Assembly (NCBI GenBank): GCA_934167735.1
Contig: CAKPLV010000041.1
Location: 1-7,291, forward strand
DNA length: 7,291 nucleotides
DNA from: an uncultured Clostridia bacterium
GTDB lineage: Bacteria; Bacillota; Clostridia; TANB77; CAG-508
Reading direction: 5' to 3'
Shown here: positions 1 through 6,020 of the stretch, piece after piece
How positions within the stretch are numbered: the first letter of the stretch is position 1
How the letters are laid out: every line of letters begins with the position of its first letter
Made by a program: the position numbers and the translations under genes
The notes under the pieces: model-generated
Databases searched by the model: none
Told to the model about the DNA's origin: nothing
Seen by the model: the letters and a program-made list of their open reading frames with translations, nothing else

Positions 1-78
1 ATTTTCATCAGTTATATTATCAAGTTTTAAATTTTGATATTCTTTTAAATTCATTTTTTGTGGTTTTAATATGTTCAT
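1..78 (-). CDS. Partial unrecognised protein, N-terminus only
   Basis: The first 26 codons of a minus-strand gene run off the left edge of the window. The ATG at 78-76 follows a strong GGAGG (87-91) at 8 nt spacing, and a good promoter lies just upstream. The visible peptide begins MNILKPQKMNLKEY and is hydrophilic, lysine- and asparagine-rich, with no signal peptide or membrane segment. I do not recognise a family in so short a stretch. The gene is divergent from the Xer recombinase gene and shares a compact intergenic region with it. That it is a real gene rests on start, ribosome binding site and promoter agreeing; its function is unknown. Confidence 0.7.
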   Translation of the reverse strand, partial: MNILKPQKMNLKEYQNLKLDNITDEN

Positions 79-96
79 CTTTGCTCCCTCCTCTAA

Positions 97-125
97 TTTA
101 TATCACACAAATTTATAATTATCAA
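97..125 (-). promoter_or_regulatory. Promoter of the left-edge gene
   Basis: Read on the minus strand, TTGATA (125-120) and TATAAA (102-97) are separated by 17 nt. A TGA immediately before the -10 gives an extended -10. The start site would fall near 90, so the gene at 1-78 would have a very short leader in which the predicted start site lies at the GGAGG. This is a sigma-A-type promoter seen by eye and not tested. Confidence 0.55.
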
Positions 126-158
126 TTACTTGCTTTATTTTTTAGAAATGTGATATAA
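98..158. repeat. 10-bp inverted repeat spanning the divergent promoters
   Basis: TTATATCACA at 98-107 is the exact reverse complement of TGTGATATAA at 149-158. The arms are 41 nt apart and each contains the extended -10 box of one of the two divergent promoters. The symmetry may only reflect two similar -10 elements, or it may be a paired operator. Confidence 0.6.
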
Positions 159-159
159 T
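130..159 (+). promoter_or_regulatory. Promoter of the Xer recombinase gene
   Basis: TTGCTT (130-135) and a perfect TATAAT (154-159) are separated by 18 nt, with an extended -10 TGA at 151-153. The start site would be near 166. The promoter overlaps the ATG at 158, which argues against translation starting there. Confidence 0.65.
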
Positions 160-174
160 GTTCGAAAAAAGTAT

Positions 175-180
175 GGAGAG
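175..180 (+). promoter_or_regulatory. Ribosome binding site that sets the Xer start
   Basis: GGAGAG lies 7 nt before the ATG at 188. The earlier in-frame ATGs at 158 (inside the -10 box) and 173 (no Shine-Dalgarno sequence) are therefore unlikely starts. Confidence 0.7.
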
Positions 181-187
181 TAGAATT

Positions 188-1180
188 ATGATATCAAAAG
201 AAAAAAATCCGGAATATATTAATTCATTTTTAAACTATTCAATAACAATATTAAATAAATCACCAAATTCTGTTAAAGAATATAATTATGATTTATCAAA
301 TTTTATAAAATATATGATGATTCATTTTAATAAAACAAAAGAAACTGATTTTGATAAAATAGATATACGTGAATTTACAATTGAAGATTTAAAGAAAATT
401 ACACTTGAAGATATTCATGATTATGTTTCACATCTTGCTATTGATAATAGAAGTAAAGCAACAACAAGAGCGAGAAAAATTTCAACTATAAGAATATTTT
501 TCAAATATTTATCACAAAAAACAAATCTTTTAGAAGTAAACCCTGCTCAAAATCTAGAAACTCCGAAACTTGGAAAACGTATGCCTAAATATTTATCTTT
601 AGAAGAAAGTCAAAAATTATTAAAAGCTTCTGAAAGTAAAGATAATAGAAATGCAAAAAGAGACTTTGCTATAACAACACTATTTTTAAATTGTGGCATG
701 AGATTATCTGAACTTGTGGGAATAAACATTAATGATATTGATTTTAGTGAATGTAAAATGACTGTTATTGGAAAAGGAAATAAAGAAAGAACAATTTATT
801 TAAATAAGGCTTGTATGGAATCTATTCAAGATTATCTTTCTATTCGTCCACCACAATCTTTGATTAAACATGATTCTAAAAATTCACAAAATGCTTTATT
901 TTTAAGTGAACAAAAAAAGCGTATTAGTAATAGAACTGTTCAAGAAATTATTAGTAAAGAATTAAAAGAAGCGGGATTAGATTCAAAAAACTTATCTGTT
1001 CACAAATTAAGACATACTGCAGCTACTCTTATGTATCAATATGGAAATGTTGATATTAGAGCTTTACAAGAATTACTTGGACATCAAAGTATTTCAACAA
1101 CTGAAATATATACACATGTTAATAATGAACAAGTTCGTAATGCTGTTGAAAGTAATCCATTGGCAGATTTTAAAAATTAA
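188..1180 (+). CDS. XerC/XerD-type tyrosine recombinase
   Basis: A 330-residue site-specific tyrosine recombinase. It would act in the cytoplasm, breaking and rejoining DNA through a 3'-phosphotyrosine, either to resolve chromosome dimers at dif or as a mobile-element integrase. The N-terminal SAM-like core-binding domain spans about 10-125 and the catalytic domain about 130-325. All catalytic residues are visible: Arg172 (GMRLSEL), Lys196 (GKGNKER), His272 and Arg275 (HKLRHTAATL), His299 (LLGHQSISTT) and Tyr308 (IYTHV). It is about 30 residues longer than E. coli XerC/D, with the extra length in the N-terminal domain. The start at 188 is chosen because GGAGAG precedes it and because the promoter -10 covers the ATG at 158. 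It is monocistronic and ends at a strong hairpin. XerC and XerD cannot be told apart here, so no symbol is given. Confidence 0.9.
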   Translation: MISKEKNPEYINSFLNYSITILNKSPNSVKEYNYDLSNFIKYMMIHFNKTKETDFDKIDIREFTIEDLKKITLEDIHDYVSHLAIDNRSKATTRARKISTIRIFFKYLSQKTNLLEVNPAQNLETPKLGKRMPKYLSLEESQKLLKASESKDNRNAKRDFAITTLFLNCGMRLSELVGININDIDFSECKMTVIGKGNKERTIYLNKACMESIQDYLSIRPPQSLIKHDSKNSQNALFLSEQKKRISNRTVQEIISKELKEAGLDSKNLSVHKLRHTAATLMYQYGNVDIRALQELLGHQSISTTEIYTHVNNEQVRNAVESNPLADFKN

Positions 1181-1207
1181 AAACCAGGTTAATAAACCTG
1201 GTTTTTT
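1179..1207. terminator. Shared rho-independent terminator of two convergent genes
   Basis: AAACCAGGTT (1181-1190) pairs perfectly with AACCTGGTTT (1195-1204) around a 4-nt AATA loop, and flanking A/T pairs extend the stem. A T-run follows on the plus strand and T-rich sequence follows on the minus strand as well. It starts at the Xer stop codon and lies just past the stop of the minus-strand gene ending at 1213, so it can serve both. Confidence 0.88.
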
Positions 1208-1212
1208 AGAGA

Positions 1213-1617
1213 TTAGTCCATATAGCAAACATATCTAGCAACAGTTTCAATAAAGATTACATTTCCTGGATAATAATCAGTGTTTACAAAAATTTGGTTT
1301 AATAAATCTTTGTTATCTGGATTACACCAAATTTGATCAACCGCATTTTTTATTTCACTATATGCTATCAAATATTTTTCTTTATTTATTTCGGCAAGAT
1401 TTTTACCATGTATCTTTGTTCGAAATTTAGAATGACATTTATCATATACTTGTGGATATACCTGATTATATGGAAAAAATTGACCTTGATCAAGTGTGAT
1501 TTTTACTGCTTCTTGCAAGCAATAATAGCTATTAAGTTTGGGTGTCAGCCCTAATCTCCGGATAATTGCATTTATCTTTTGATCTGTTTTGATACTCTTT
1601 GTTTGCAATCTAGTCAT
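1213..1617 (-). CDS. Stand-alone Spo0A C-terminal-domain-like protein
   Basis: A 134-residue protein that looks like the DNA-binding (sigma-A activator) domain of Spo0A without the receiver domain. Matching segments: INAIIRRLGLTPKL against ITSIIHEIGVPAHI; YYCLQEAV against YLYLREAI; a YP pair in the middle; EIKNAVDQIW against RVERAIRHAIEVAW; and PGNVIFIETVARYV against PTNSEFIAMVADKL. About 18-20 extra residues (around 67-90) lie before the presumed recognition helix. In that helix the Glu and Arg of the Spo0A motif SRVERAIR are Lys and Asn, so DNA specificity probably differs from Spo0A. Lacking a receiver domain, it would not be switched by aspartyl phosphorylation. AAAGGAG precedes the ATG by 7 nt. 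The first part uses codons rare in the neighbours (CGG, GGG, CTG, CCC), which hints at transfer. The domain call comes from alignment by eye. Confidence 0.68.
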   Translation of the reverse strand: MTRLQTKSIKTDQKINAIIRRLGLTPKLNSYYCLQEAVKITLDQGQFFPYNQVYPQVYDKCHSKFRTKIHGKNLAEINKEKYLIAYSEIKNAVDQIWCNPDNKDLLNQIFVNTDYYPGNVIFIETVARYVCYMD

Positions 1618-1660
1618 TAGCCCTCTCCTTTACAAAATATATTTTAATATTTGCATATCT

Positions 1661-1689
1661 ATTATATATCTTTTAATGATTTATGTCAA
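1661..1689 (-). promoter_or_regulatory. Consensus sigma-A promoter of the Spo0A_C-like gene
   Basis: On the minus strand, TTGACA (1689-1684) and TATAAT (1666-1661) match consensus perfectly with a 17-nt spacer. The start site would be near 1654, giving a leader of about 37 nt. The promoter begins only 2 nt past the spoVFB stop codon, so this gene is transcribed independently of spoVFB. Confidence 0.85.
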
Positions 1690-1691
1690 AT

Positions 1692-1958
1692 TCACAACAG
1701 TATTGGTTGTATCTGTTCTTTATCTAAAGCACTTTCCAAAGTCTTTTTGATATATGTTGCATCAAATACAAGTGATCTTGGTTTTGTTATAGGATTATCT
1801 TGTCTAAATGGTACAAAATAATAATTTTTTCTATTAAGTAATTTCCCTATATTTTCTGCTGAACCAGAAAGTCCGTTATTTGTTGAAACGGCTATAACTA
1901 CAGGTCTTTCTCTCCTAAGGTGAGATTTTGCTAATGTTTTCTGTTGGCAGTTTTTCAT
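1692..1958 (-). CDS. spoVFB: 3' segment of interrupted dipicolinate synthase subunit B
   Basis: The last ~79 residues (from AKSHLR, about position 1931, to the stop at 1692) match the C-terminus of SpoVFB/DpaB, the flavoprotein-like subunit that with SpoVFA makes dipicolinate in the mother cell for spore heat resistance. Diagnostic segments are AKSHLRRERPVVIAVST, LLNRKNYYFVPFRQDNP, KPRSLV and the terminal QIQPILL. The family is about 195-200 residues, so about 115 N-terminal residues are missing. The ATG at 1958 is not a credible start: a TAA codon precedes it directly, there is no ribosome binding site, and the first ~9 codons are recombinase-gene DNA. As it stands the segment cannot make a subunit. 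It would become functional if the element were excised and the 5' segment rejoined. If the other half is absent from the genome, it is a pseudogene remnant. Confidence 0.85.
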   Translation of the reverse strand: MKNCQQKTLAKSHLRRERPVVIAVSTNNGLSGSAENIGKLLNRKNYYFVPFRQDNPITKPRSLVFDATYIKKTLESALDKEQIQPILL

Positions 1959-3585
1959 TTAAAATAATAGAAATTTTTGAACCATTTCCTTTAATTTGAG
2001 CAATTACTATTTTTGCTAATTCTCTTTTAGTATTCAAATCAAAATTATCAAAATTTTCAATTGCCTTTTTTAATATATCTGATATATCTTCATTATTTTC
2101 CCTATTATTTAATTTTATTTTTTCAATTTTATTTTGTATTTTATCACTTTTAAGTTTTAATTCTTTTAAATTTTTATTTATATTATCCATCAATTCTTTA
2201 TCAATATATGAAATATTACTAATTATTTTATCAATTTCATTATTAGTCTGATTTAGCTGTTTTTCTAATATTTGTAGTTCGTCTTTGTTACTATCTTCAC
2301 TATCTATATCCAATGCTTTTAAATACTTATATATTTCAATATTAGGTATTTTATGATATTTTAATATCTCAGAAATTTTATCATCAAGTTCATTTCCAAC
2401 AACATTTTTAGAACAACACATTTGTCCTTTTGATTTTTCTTTTAATTGACAACAATATCGATATTTAATGATTCCATCTTTATTTATGCTCATATTTCTG
2501 GCTCTCATATGAGAACCACATTTATCGCAAAAGATAAGACCTGATACAAGTGTTTGTTTTTTACAATATAATGCAGATCTAAATCTTCTATCATTATTTT
2601 TTTGAATTATTTGCTGAATTTCAGCCCATTCTTTACCACTAATTATTCCTTGATGAAGTCCAACTGCAATTATCCAATCATTTATTTTTGTATTTTTTCT
2701 TGAATTTGTCTTATTATATGTTAAAAGTCCATATTTTCCATCAAATTTGCTTCTTTCATTATCACATGAATATATCTGAATATTTTTTTCTTCTAAATAT
2801 TCTTTTATGTATTTATCATTTTTCACATATACCAAATTTGTTAATATTCTTTTCAGAGTAACAATACTATAATTTACATTTTTTCTTGTTTTTATATTAT
2901 TATTTATCAAATATGTTTCTAATTGAGTAAATGATTTTAGATCTTTAAATTTTCTAAATATTAGTTTTACTATTATAATTTCATTTTCATCTATAACAAG
3001 TTTTGAAGCTTTTTTACTCTTTTTTATTATTTTGCCATCATTATCTTTTTCACATATACTGATTTTTTCATATCTTTGATTTTTAAATCCTAATGGTGTT
3101 TCACCACCAAGCCATGTTCCTGTTTTTGAAAGTTCTAGCAAATTATCTTTTATTCTTTCTGCAATTACTTCTCTTTCTAATTGTGCAAAAACACTTGCTA
3201 TATACATCATCGCTCTTCCCATAGGTGTTCTTGTATCAAATTGTTCTTTGATTGAAATAAAAGCAATATTATGTTTGGATAATTCATTTATTAAATTAGA
3301 AAAATCAGCAATATTTCTGCTGATTCTATCTAATCTATAACATATTAAAACATTAAATTCATTTTTTTTTAATTTTTTAATCATTTCTTGAAATGAAGGC
3401 CTTTCTATGTTTCCACCTGAAAAGCCTTCATCTTCAAATATCAATGTTTTAATATCATATTTATTTATATTGTAATTGTTTTTTATATATTCCATTGCAA
3501 GTTCTATTTGATTTCCACAAGAATCTCCTTTGTCAGAATACTTTGATTTTCTTGAATATATTGCTATTATGATTTTTTCTTTCAT
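1915..3585 (-). CDS. Large serine recombinase, SpoIVCA-like
   Basis: A 556-residue large serine recombinase that would catalyse site-specific integration or excision. The resolvase catalytic domain spans about 4-150, with the YSRKS motif (catalytic Ser14, Arg12), YRLDRISRN (Arg87, Arg90) and QLEREVIAERIKDN. The Recombinase domain follows from about 160 to 330. A zinc ribbon contains FCDKCGSHM (Cys353, Cys356), Cys378/379 and Cys390/391. A coiled coil spans about 432-495, and the end is basic. The YSRKSKYSDKGDS start resembles clostridial SpoIVCA-type enzymes. AAAGGA precedes the ATG by 9 nt, and the ATG overlaps the stop of a 48-codon ORF as ATGA. The last ~6 codons and the TAG stop lie in spoVFB-derived DNA, so excision would change its C-terminus. 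Its place at the broken edge of spoVFB implies that it inserted, and may excise, the interruption. The alternative is an ordinary prophage or ICE integrase with no sporulation role. Confidence 0.93.
   Translation of the reverse strand: MKEKIIIAIYSRKSKYSDKGDSCGNQIELAMEYIKNNYNINKYDIKTLIFEDEGFSGGNIERPSFQEMIKKLKKNEFNVLICYRLDRISRNIADFSNLINELSKHNIAFISIKEQFDTRTPMGRAMMYIASVFAQLEREVIAERIKDNLLELSKTGTWLGGETPLGFKNQRYEKISICEKDNDGKIIKKSKKASKLVIDENEIIIVKLIFRKFKDLKSFTQLETYLINNNIKTRKNVNYSIVTLKRILTNLVYVKNDKYIKEYLEEKNIQIYSCDNERSKFDGKYGLLTYNKTNSRKNTKINDWIIAVGLHQGIISGKEWAEIQQIIQKNNDRRFRSALYCKKQTLVSGLIFCDKCGSHMRARNMSINKDGIIKYRYCCQLKEKSKGQMCCSKNVVGNELDDKISEILKYHKIPNIEIYKYLKALDIDSEDSNKDELQILEKQLNQTNNEIDKIISNISYIDKELMDNINKNLKELKLKSDKIQNKIEKIKLNNRENNEDISDILKKAIENFDNFDLNTKRELAKIVIAQIKGNGSKISIILNEKLPTENISKISP
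1920..1945. other. Predicted attachment-site junction (element/spoVFB)
   Basis: SpoVFB homology ends abruptly at about 1931, inside the 3' end of the serine recombinase gene, which stops at 1915. Large serine recombinase elements commonly carry their recombinase gene next to one attachment site, so this is the expected attR-type half-junction. The exact crossover cannot be fixed because the partner junction is outside the window. Confidence 0.65.
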
Positions 3586-3728
3586 AAATTTTCATCCTTT
3601 AAATATTCTAAAATTTTGTTTTTTATTTCTTTTTTATTTTCAAAGTTTTCAATATATTTATTTATCATTATAGCTCTGACATATGCAATGTTTTTTATAT
3701 AATTATCATTAAATTTTTCTATTTCCAT
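3582..3728 (-). CDS. 48-residue small protein coupled to the serine recombinase
   Basis: A short ORF beginning MEIEKFNDNYIKNIAYVRA and ending EYLKDENL. It is highly charged, rich in Lys, Glu, Asn and Ile, probably helical, with no membrane segment and no cysteine. AGAGG lies 7 nt before the ATG, and the TGA stop overlaps the recombinase ATG (ATGA), so translational coupling is likely. I recognise no family. A small gene tied to a large serine recombinase could encode a recombination directionality factor or regulator, but that is inferred from position alone. The sigma-E-like promoter would start transcription almost at its ribosome binding site, so from that promoter the ORF might be translated poorly. 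Confidence 0.55.
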   Translation of the reverse strand: MEIEKFNDNYIKNIAYVRAIMINKYIENFENKKEIKNKILEYLKDENL

Positions 3729-3745
3729 ATACTTACCTCTATTAA

Positions 3746-3773
3746 AATATATGGCTAATTCTTAACAATATTA
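3746..3773 (-). promoter_or_regulatory. Candidate sigma-E-type sporulation promoter for the recombinase
   Basis: On the minus strand, TAATATT (3773-3767) lies 13 nt before CATATATT (3753-3746). This resembles the sigma-E pattern of an ATATT-containing -35 and a CATACAAT-like -10 at that spacing, with one clear mismatch (T for C) in the -10. The -35 overlaps the stop codon of the TSCPD gene. The start site would be near 3739, before the small ORF and recombinase. Chance matches are common in AT-rich DNA. The sigma-K pattern fits less well. Confidence 0.4.
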
Positions 3774-4025
3774 CATATTTTTTCTTTTATATTCTTCAAG
3801 TGCTTTTGCAACTTGATCTGGACATGATGTTCCTCTATATCCACATTGAATCCCTTTTAATAATTCAATTACTTCATCAATTTTTCTATTTTCTACTAAT
3901 TTGGAAACACCAACTGTGTTTCCTGGACATCCTCCAACTATTTTTAAACTTTTTATAATATCATTTTCAATGTCAAATATCATTTCCATTGAACAAACCC
4001 CTTCTGGTGTATATCTAAATTCCAT
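3771..4025 (-). CDS. TSCPD-domain small protein (TIGR03905-like)
   Basis: An 84-residue cytoplasmic protein of the uncharacterised TSCPD family. It has the usual layout MEFRYTPEGVCS, VGGCPGN, KLVENRKIDEVIELLKGI and CGYRGTSCPDQ, with the signature TSCPD at 66-70 and conserved cysteines 11, 33, 61 and 68. Related TSCPD domains occur at the C-terminus of B12-dependent ribonucleotide reductases, and the cysteines suggest a metal or redox role, but no function is established. The start is the ATG at 4025, because AAGGAG (4032-4037) lies 6 nt upstream and the family begins at this MEF; the in-frame ATG at 4076 only adds residues inside the ttcA gene. It overlaps the ttcA-like gene by 11 nt, so the two are probably co-translated. 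Confidence 0.85.
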   Translation of the reverse strand: MEFRYTPEGVCSMEMIFDIENDIIKSLKIVGGCPGNTVGVSKLVENRKIDEVIELLKGIQCGYRGTSCPDQVAKALEEYKRKNM

Positions 4026-4866
4026 TTTTTTCTCCTTTCTTATCATAATCATCCATAAAATGATGTACTTCTCCATCTTTTACGTATGAAATTAAAGTAT
4101 TTAAATTTACATTTTTTGTACTATTATAAATGTTCATATCAACTTTATCATAAACACTTCTTAATTGTTTTATAAGTTTCTTCATTTCTTCTCTTTTAGA
4201 GCCTCCACCACCATTGTCACACATTGTACAATGTTCTGTAAATCTGCAGGCACATTGAATGAAATGTAAATCATTTCTTTCTCTCCATCTTATAATATCT
4301 GCTTCTTTAACATAATATAATGGTCTAATAAGCTCCATTCCTTCATGAAAAGTGCTATGTAATTTGGGCATCATTGTTTGCATTTGAGCTCCATATAACA
4401 TTCCCATAAGAATTGTTTCAATAACATCATCAAAATGATGTCCTAAAGCAATTTTATTACAGCCTAATTCTTGAGCCTTTCTATATAAATATCCTCTTCT
4501 CATTCTTGCACAGACATAGCAAGGATGGTCATCTATTTTTTCAACAGCTTCAAATATATTTGTATCAAAAATTGTTATTGGAATATTTAATAATTTTGCA
4601 TTATTTATAATTTTTTGCCTATTTATAGGATTATATCCTGGATCCATAACTAGGAAAACTAATTCAAAACTAACTTGTCTATGTTTTTTTAATTCTTGCA
4701 TACATTTTGCAAGTAGCATTGAATCTTTTCCTCCAGAAATGCAAACAGCAATCTTGTCTCCTTCTTGTACCATTTCAAATTCTTTAATTCCTTTTATAAA
4801 TTGGCTCCATATCTTTTTTCGATAAGTTGTGACTATACTTTTCTCTATTTCTTCATATCTTTCCAT
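4015..4866 (-). CDS. TtcA-family tRNA 2-thiocytidine synthetase-like protein
   Basis: A 283-residue PP-loop ATPase of the TtcA/TilS superfamily. TtcA adenylates C32 of certain tRNAs and replaces the 2-oxygen with sulfur, using a [4Fe-4S] cluster and sulfur from a cysteine desulfurase. Visible features are the PP-loop SGGKDS (44-49), the CYVCARMRRG motif (Cys116, Cys119) and GHHFDD (142-147). A later cysteine cluster has Cys205, Cys207, Cys213 and Cys216. TtcA binds its cluster through the CxxC pair plus one later cysteine, which the second group can supply. The extra cysteines and the GGGG run at about 219-222 differ from E. coli TtcA, so another thiolated nucleotide or substrate is possible. 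AAAGAGGT lies just upstream, and the ATG is 2 nt past the desulfurase stop. The neighbouring desulfurase is the natural sulfur donor. Confidence 0.82.
   Translation of the reverse strand: MERYEEIEKSIVTTYRKKIWSQFIKGIKEFEMVQEGDKIAVCISGGKDSMLLAKCMQELKKHRQVSFELVFLVMDPGYNPINRQKIINNAKLLNIPITIFDTNIFEAVEKIDDHPCYVCARMRRGYLYRKAQELGCNKIALGHHFDDVIETILMGMLYGAQMQTMMPKLHSTFHEGMELIRPLYYVKEADIIRWRERNDLHFIQCACRFTEHCTMCDNGGGGSKREEMKKLIKQLRSVYDKVDMNIYNSTKNVNLNTLISYVKDGEVHHFMDDYDKKGEKNGI
4032..4037 (-). promoter_or_regulatory. Ribosome binding site that sets the TSCPD start
   Basis: Minus-strand AAGGAG lies 6 nt before the ATG at 4025, inside the end of the ttcA-like gene. It supports the shorter 84-residue product. 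Confidence 0.75.
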
Positions 4867-4868
4867 TA

Positions 4869-6020
4869 TTATACCTCTTTAAAATCATTATAACATTTAT
4901 CAAATATTTCTAAAAATTCATTTATTTCATTTTCTGTTGTAAGATGGCTTAAACTAATTCTCCATGAAGATAAAGCTCTTTTTCTATCATGTGTCATTGC
5001 CATAACAATTCTTGATGGAGTAATTGTAACTGTACATGCTGATTTTATAGAAATACAAACTCCATATTGTTCTAGTTTTGCTTTAAATTCTGTTGCTTTT
5101 ATACCACTAACACTAATATTTAGAATAAAAGGATTATCTGTATTTATAGTATTAATTTTAACATCTTTGTTATTAACTAAATGTTTTCTTATCTTTTCAT
5201 TTAATTTTTGAACATAATCTCTTCTTTTTTGAAATTCTTCAAATGTGATTTGTAATGCCTTTTCTAAAGCACATATTTGACCAATTACTGGTGTTCCACT
5301 TCTATAAATAGTTGTACTAGATCCTCCATTTATTAAGGGTTCAAGTACTATGTCTTTGTTTTTTATAAGTCCTCCGAAACCATTTAATCCATAAAACTTA
5401 TGTGGTGCAAATGTTATTAAATCAACATTTTCTAAATTCATTTTTATTTTTCCAACTGCTTGTGTGCAATCTACATGTAAAAAACAGTTTGGATATTGTT
5501 TTAAAAGTTCTGCAATTTCATCTATTGGTCGAACTGTGCCAACTTCACTATCTACATAACAAACAGAAACTAATATTGTATCATTTCTAATTAAACTTTT
5601 TAAATGTTCTATATCAACTTGTCCATCGTTTTTAATATTTACAATATCTATTTCATATCCTTGTTCTTTTAAATATGTTAGTGGTCCACTAACTGATGAA
5701 TGTTCTATAAATGTTGATATTATATGTTTTCCATTTTCTTTATAACTTTGTGCAATTCCTTTAATTGCCAAATTATTTGCTTCACTTGAACCTGATGTAT
5801 ATATTATTTCAGATTCAGGTTTTAAATTTGCTTCTTCTTGAAACATTTTTAATATTTTTTCTGTAGATTCTTTTATTTTATTATTTGCTATAATTCCTAA
5901 AGAATGTGTTGAATTTGGATTTCCAAAATATTTCATTGTAACATTATTAAATTCTTCAAGAACTTTTTTGTCAACTGGTGTATTTGCTGCATAATCTAAA
6001 TAAATACAACTCTTATCCAT
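4869..6020 (-). CDS. Cysteine desulfurase (IscS/NifS class)
   Basis: A 383-residue PLP enzyme that would take sulfur from cysteine, forming a protein persulfide and alanine. Seen in sequence: N-terminal IYLDYAANTPVD; TSGSSEANNLAIKG; the EHSS motif whose His (about 107) stacks on PLP; HVDCTQAVGK with the PLP-contacting Asp (about 184); the PLP-binding Lys208 in APHKFYGLNGFGG; and the catalytic Cys329 in KSACTVTITPSR. Length is normal for the family (about 380-400). The ATG at 6020 gives the family-like start MDKSCIYLDYAANTP. A GTG at 6029 with AGGA 4 nt upstream is an alternative that adds three residues. The gene overlaps the tcdA stop by 8 nt and is followed after 2 nt by the ttcA-like gene. 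No scaffold gene such as iscU or sufU is adjacent, so supply to tRNA thiolation or TcdA is a reasonable inference. Confidence 0.92.
   Translation of the reverse strand: MDKSCIYLDYAANTPVDKKVLEEFNNVTMKYFGNPNSTHSLGIIANNKIKESTEKILKMFQEEANLKPESEIIYTSGSSEANNLAIKGIAQSYKENGKHIISTFIEHSSVSGPLTYLKEQGYEIDIVNIKNDGQVDIEHLKSLIRNDTILVSVCYVDSEVGTVRPIDEIAELLKQYPNCFLHVDCTQAVGKIKMNLENVDLITFAPHKFYGLNGFGGLIKNKDIVLEPLINGGSSTTIYRSGTPVIGQICALEKALQITFEEFQKRRDYVQKLNEKIRKHLVNNKDVKINTINTDNPFILNISVSGIKATEFKAKLEQYGVCISIKSACTVTITPSRIVMAMTHDRKRALSSWRISLSHLTTENEINEFLEIFDKCYNDFKEV

Noticed and set aside
158..187. An upstream start at 158 for the Xer recombinase, adding 10 residues
   Set aside because: This ATG lies inside the TATAAT of the promoter and has no ribosome binding site. 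GGAGAG at 175-180 points to the ATG at 188.
1684..1690. A Spo0A box (TGTCGAA-like) as TGTCAAA
   Set aside because: It has one mismatch and is fully explained as the TTGACA -35 element of the minus-strand promoter.
1692..1958. An independent 88-residue gene starting at the ATG at 1958
   Set aside because: A TAA directly precedes the ATG, no Shine-Dalgarno sequence is present, and the first codons are recombinase-gene DNA in another frame. The homology is only the tail of spoVFB.
3586..3770. The missing 5' part of spoVFB between the recombinase and the TSCPD gene
   Set aside because: Translated on the minus strand this region gives only the 48-codon ORF and spacer; none of the expected SpoVFB N-terminal motifs is present.
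3771..4076. A 101-residue version of the TSCPD protein starting at 4076
   Set aside because: The extra 17 residues lie in ttcA coding sequence with no family match, while AAGGAG sits just before the ATG at 4025.
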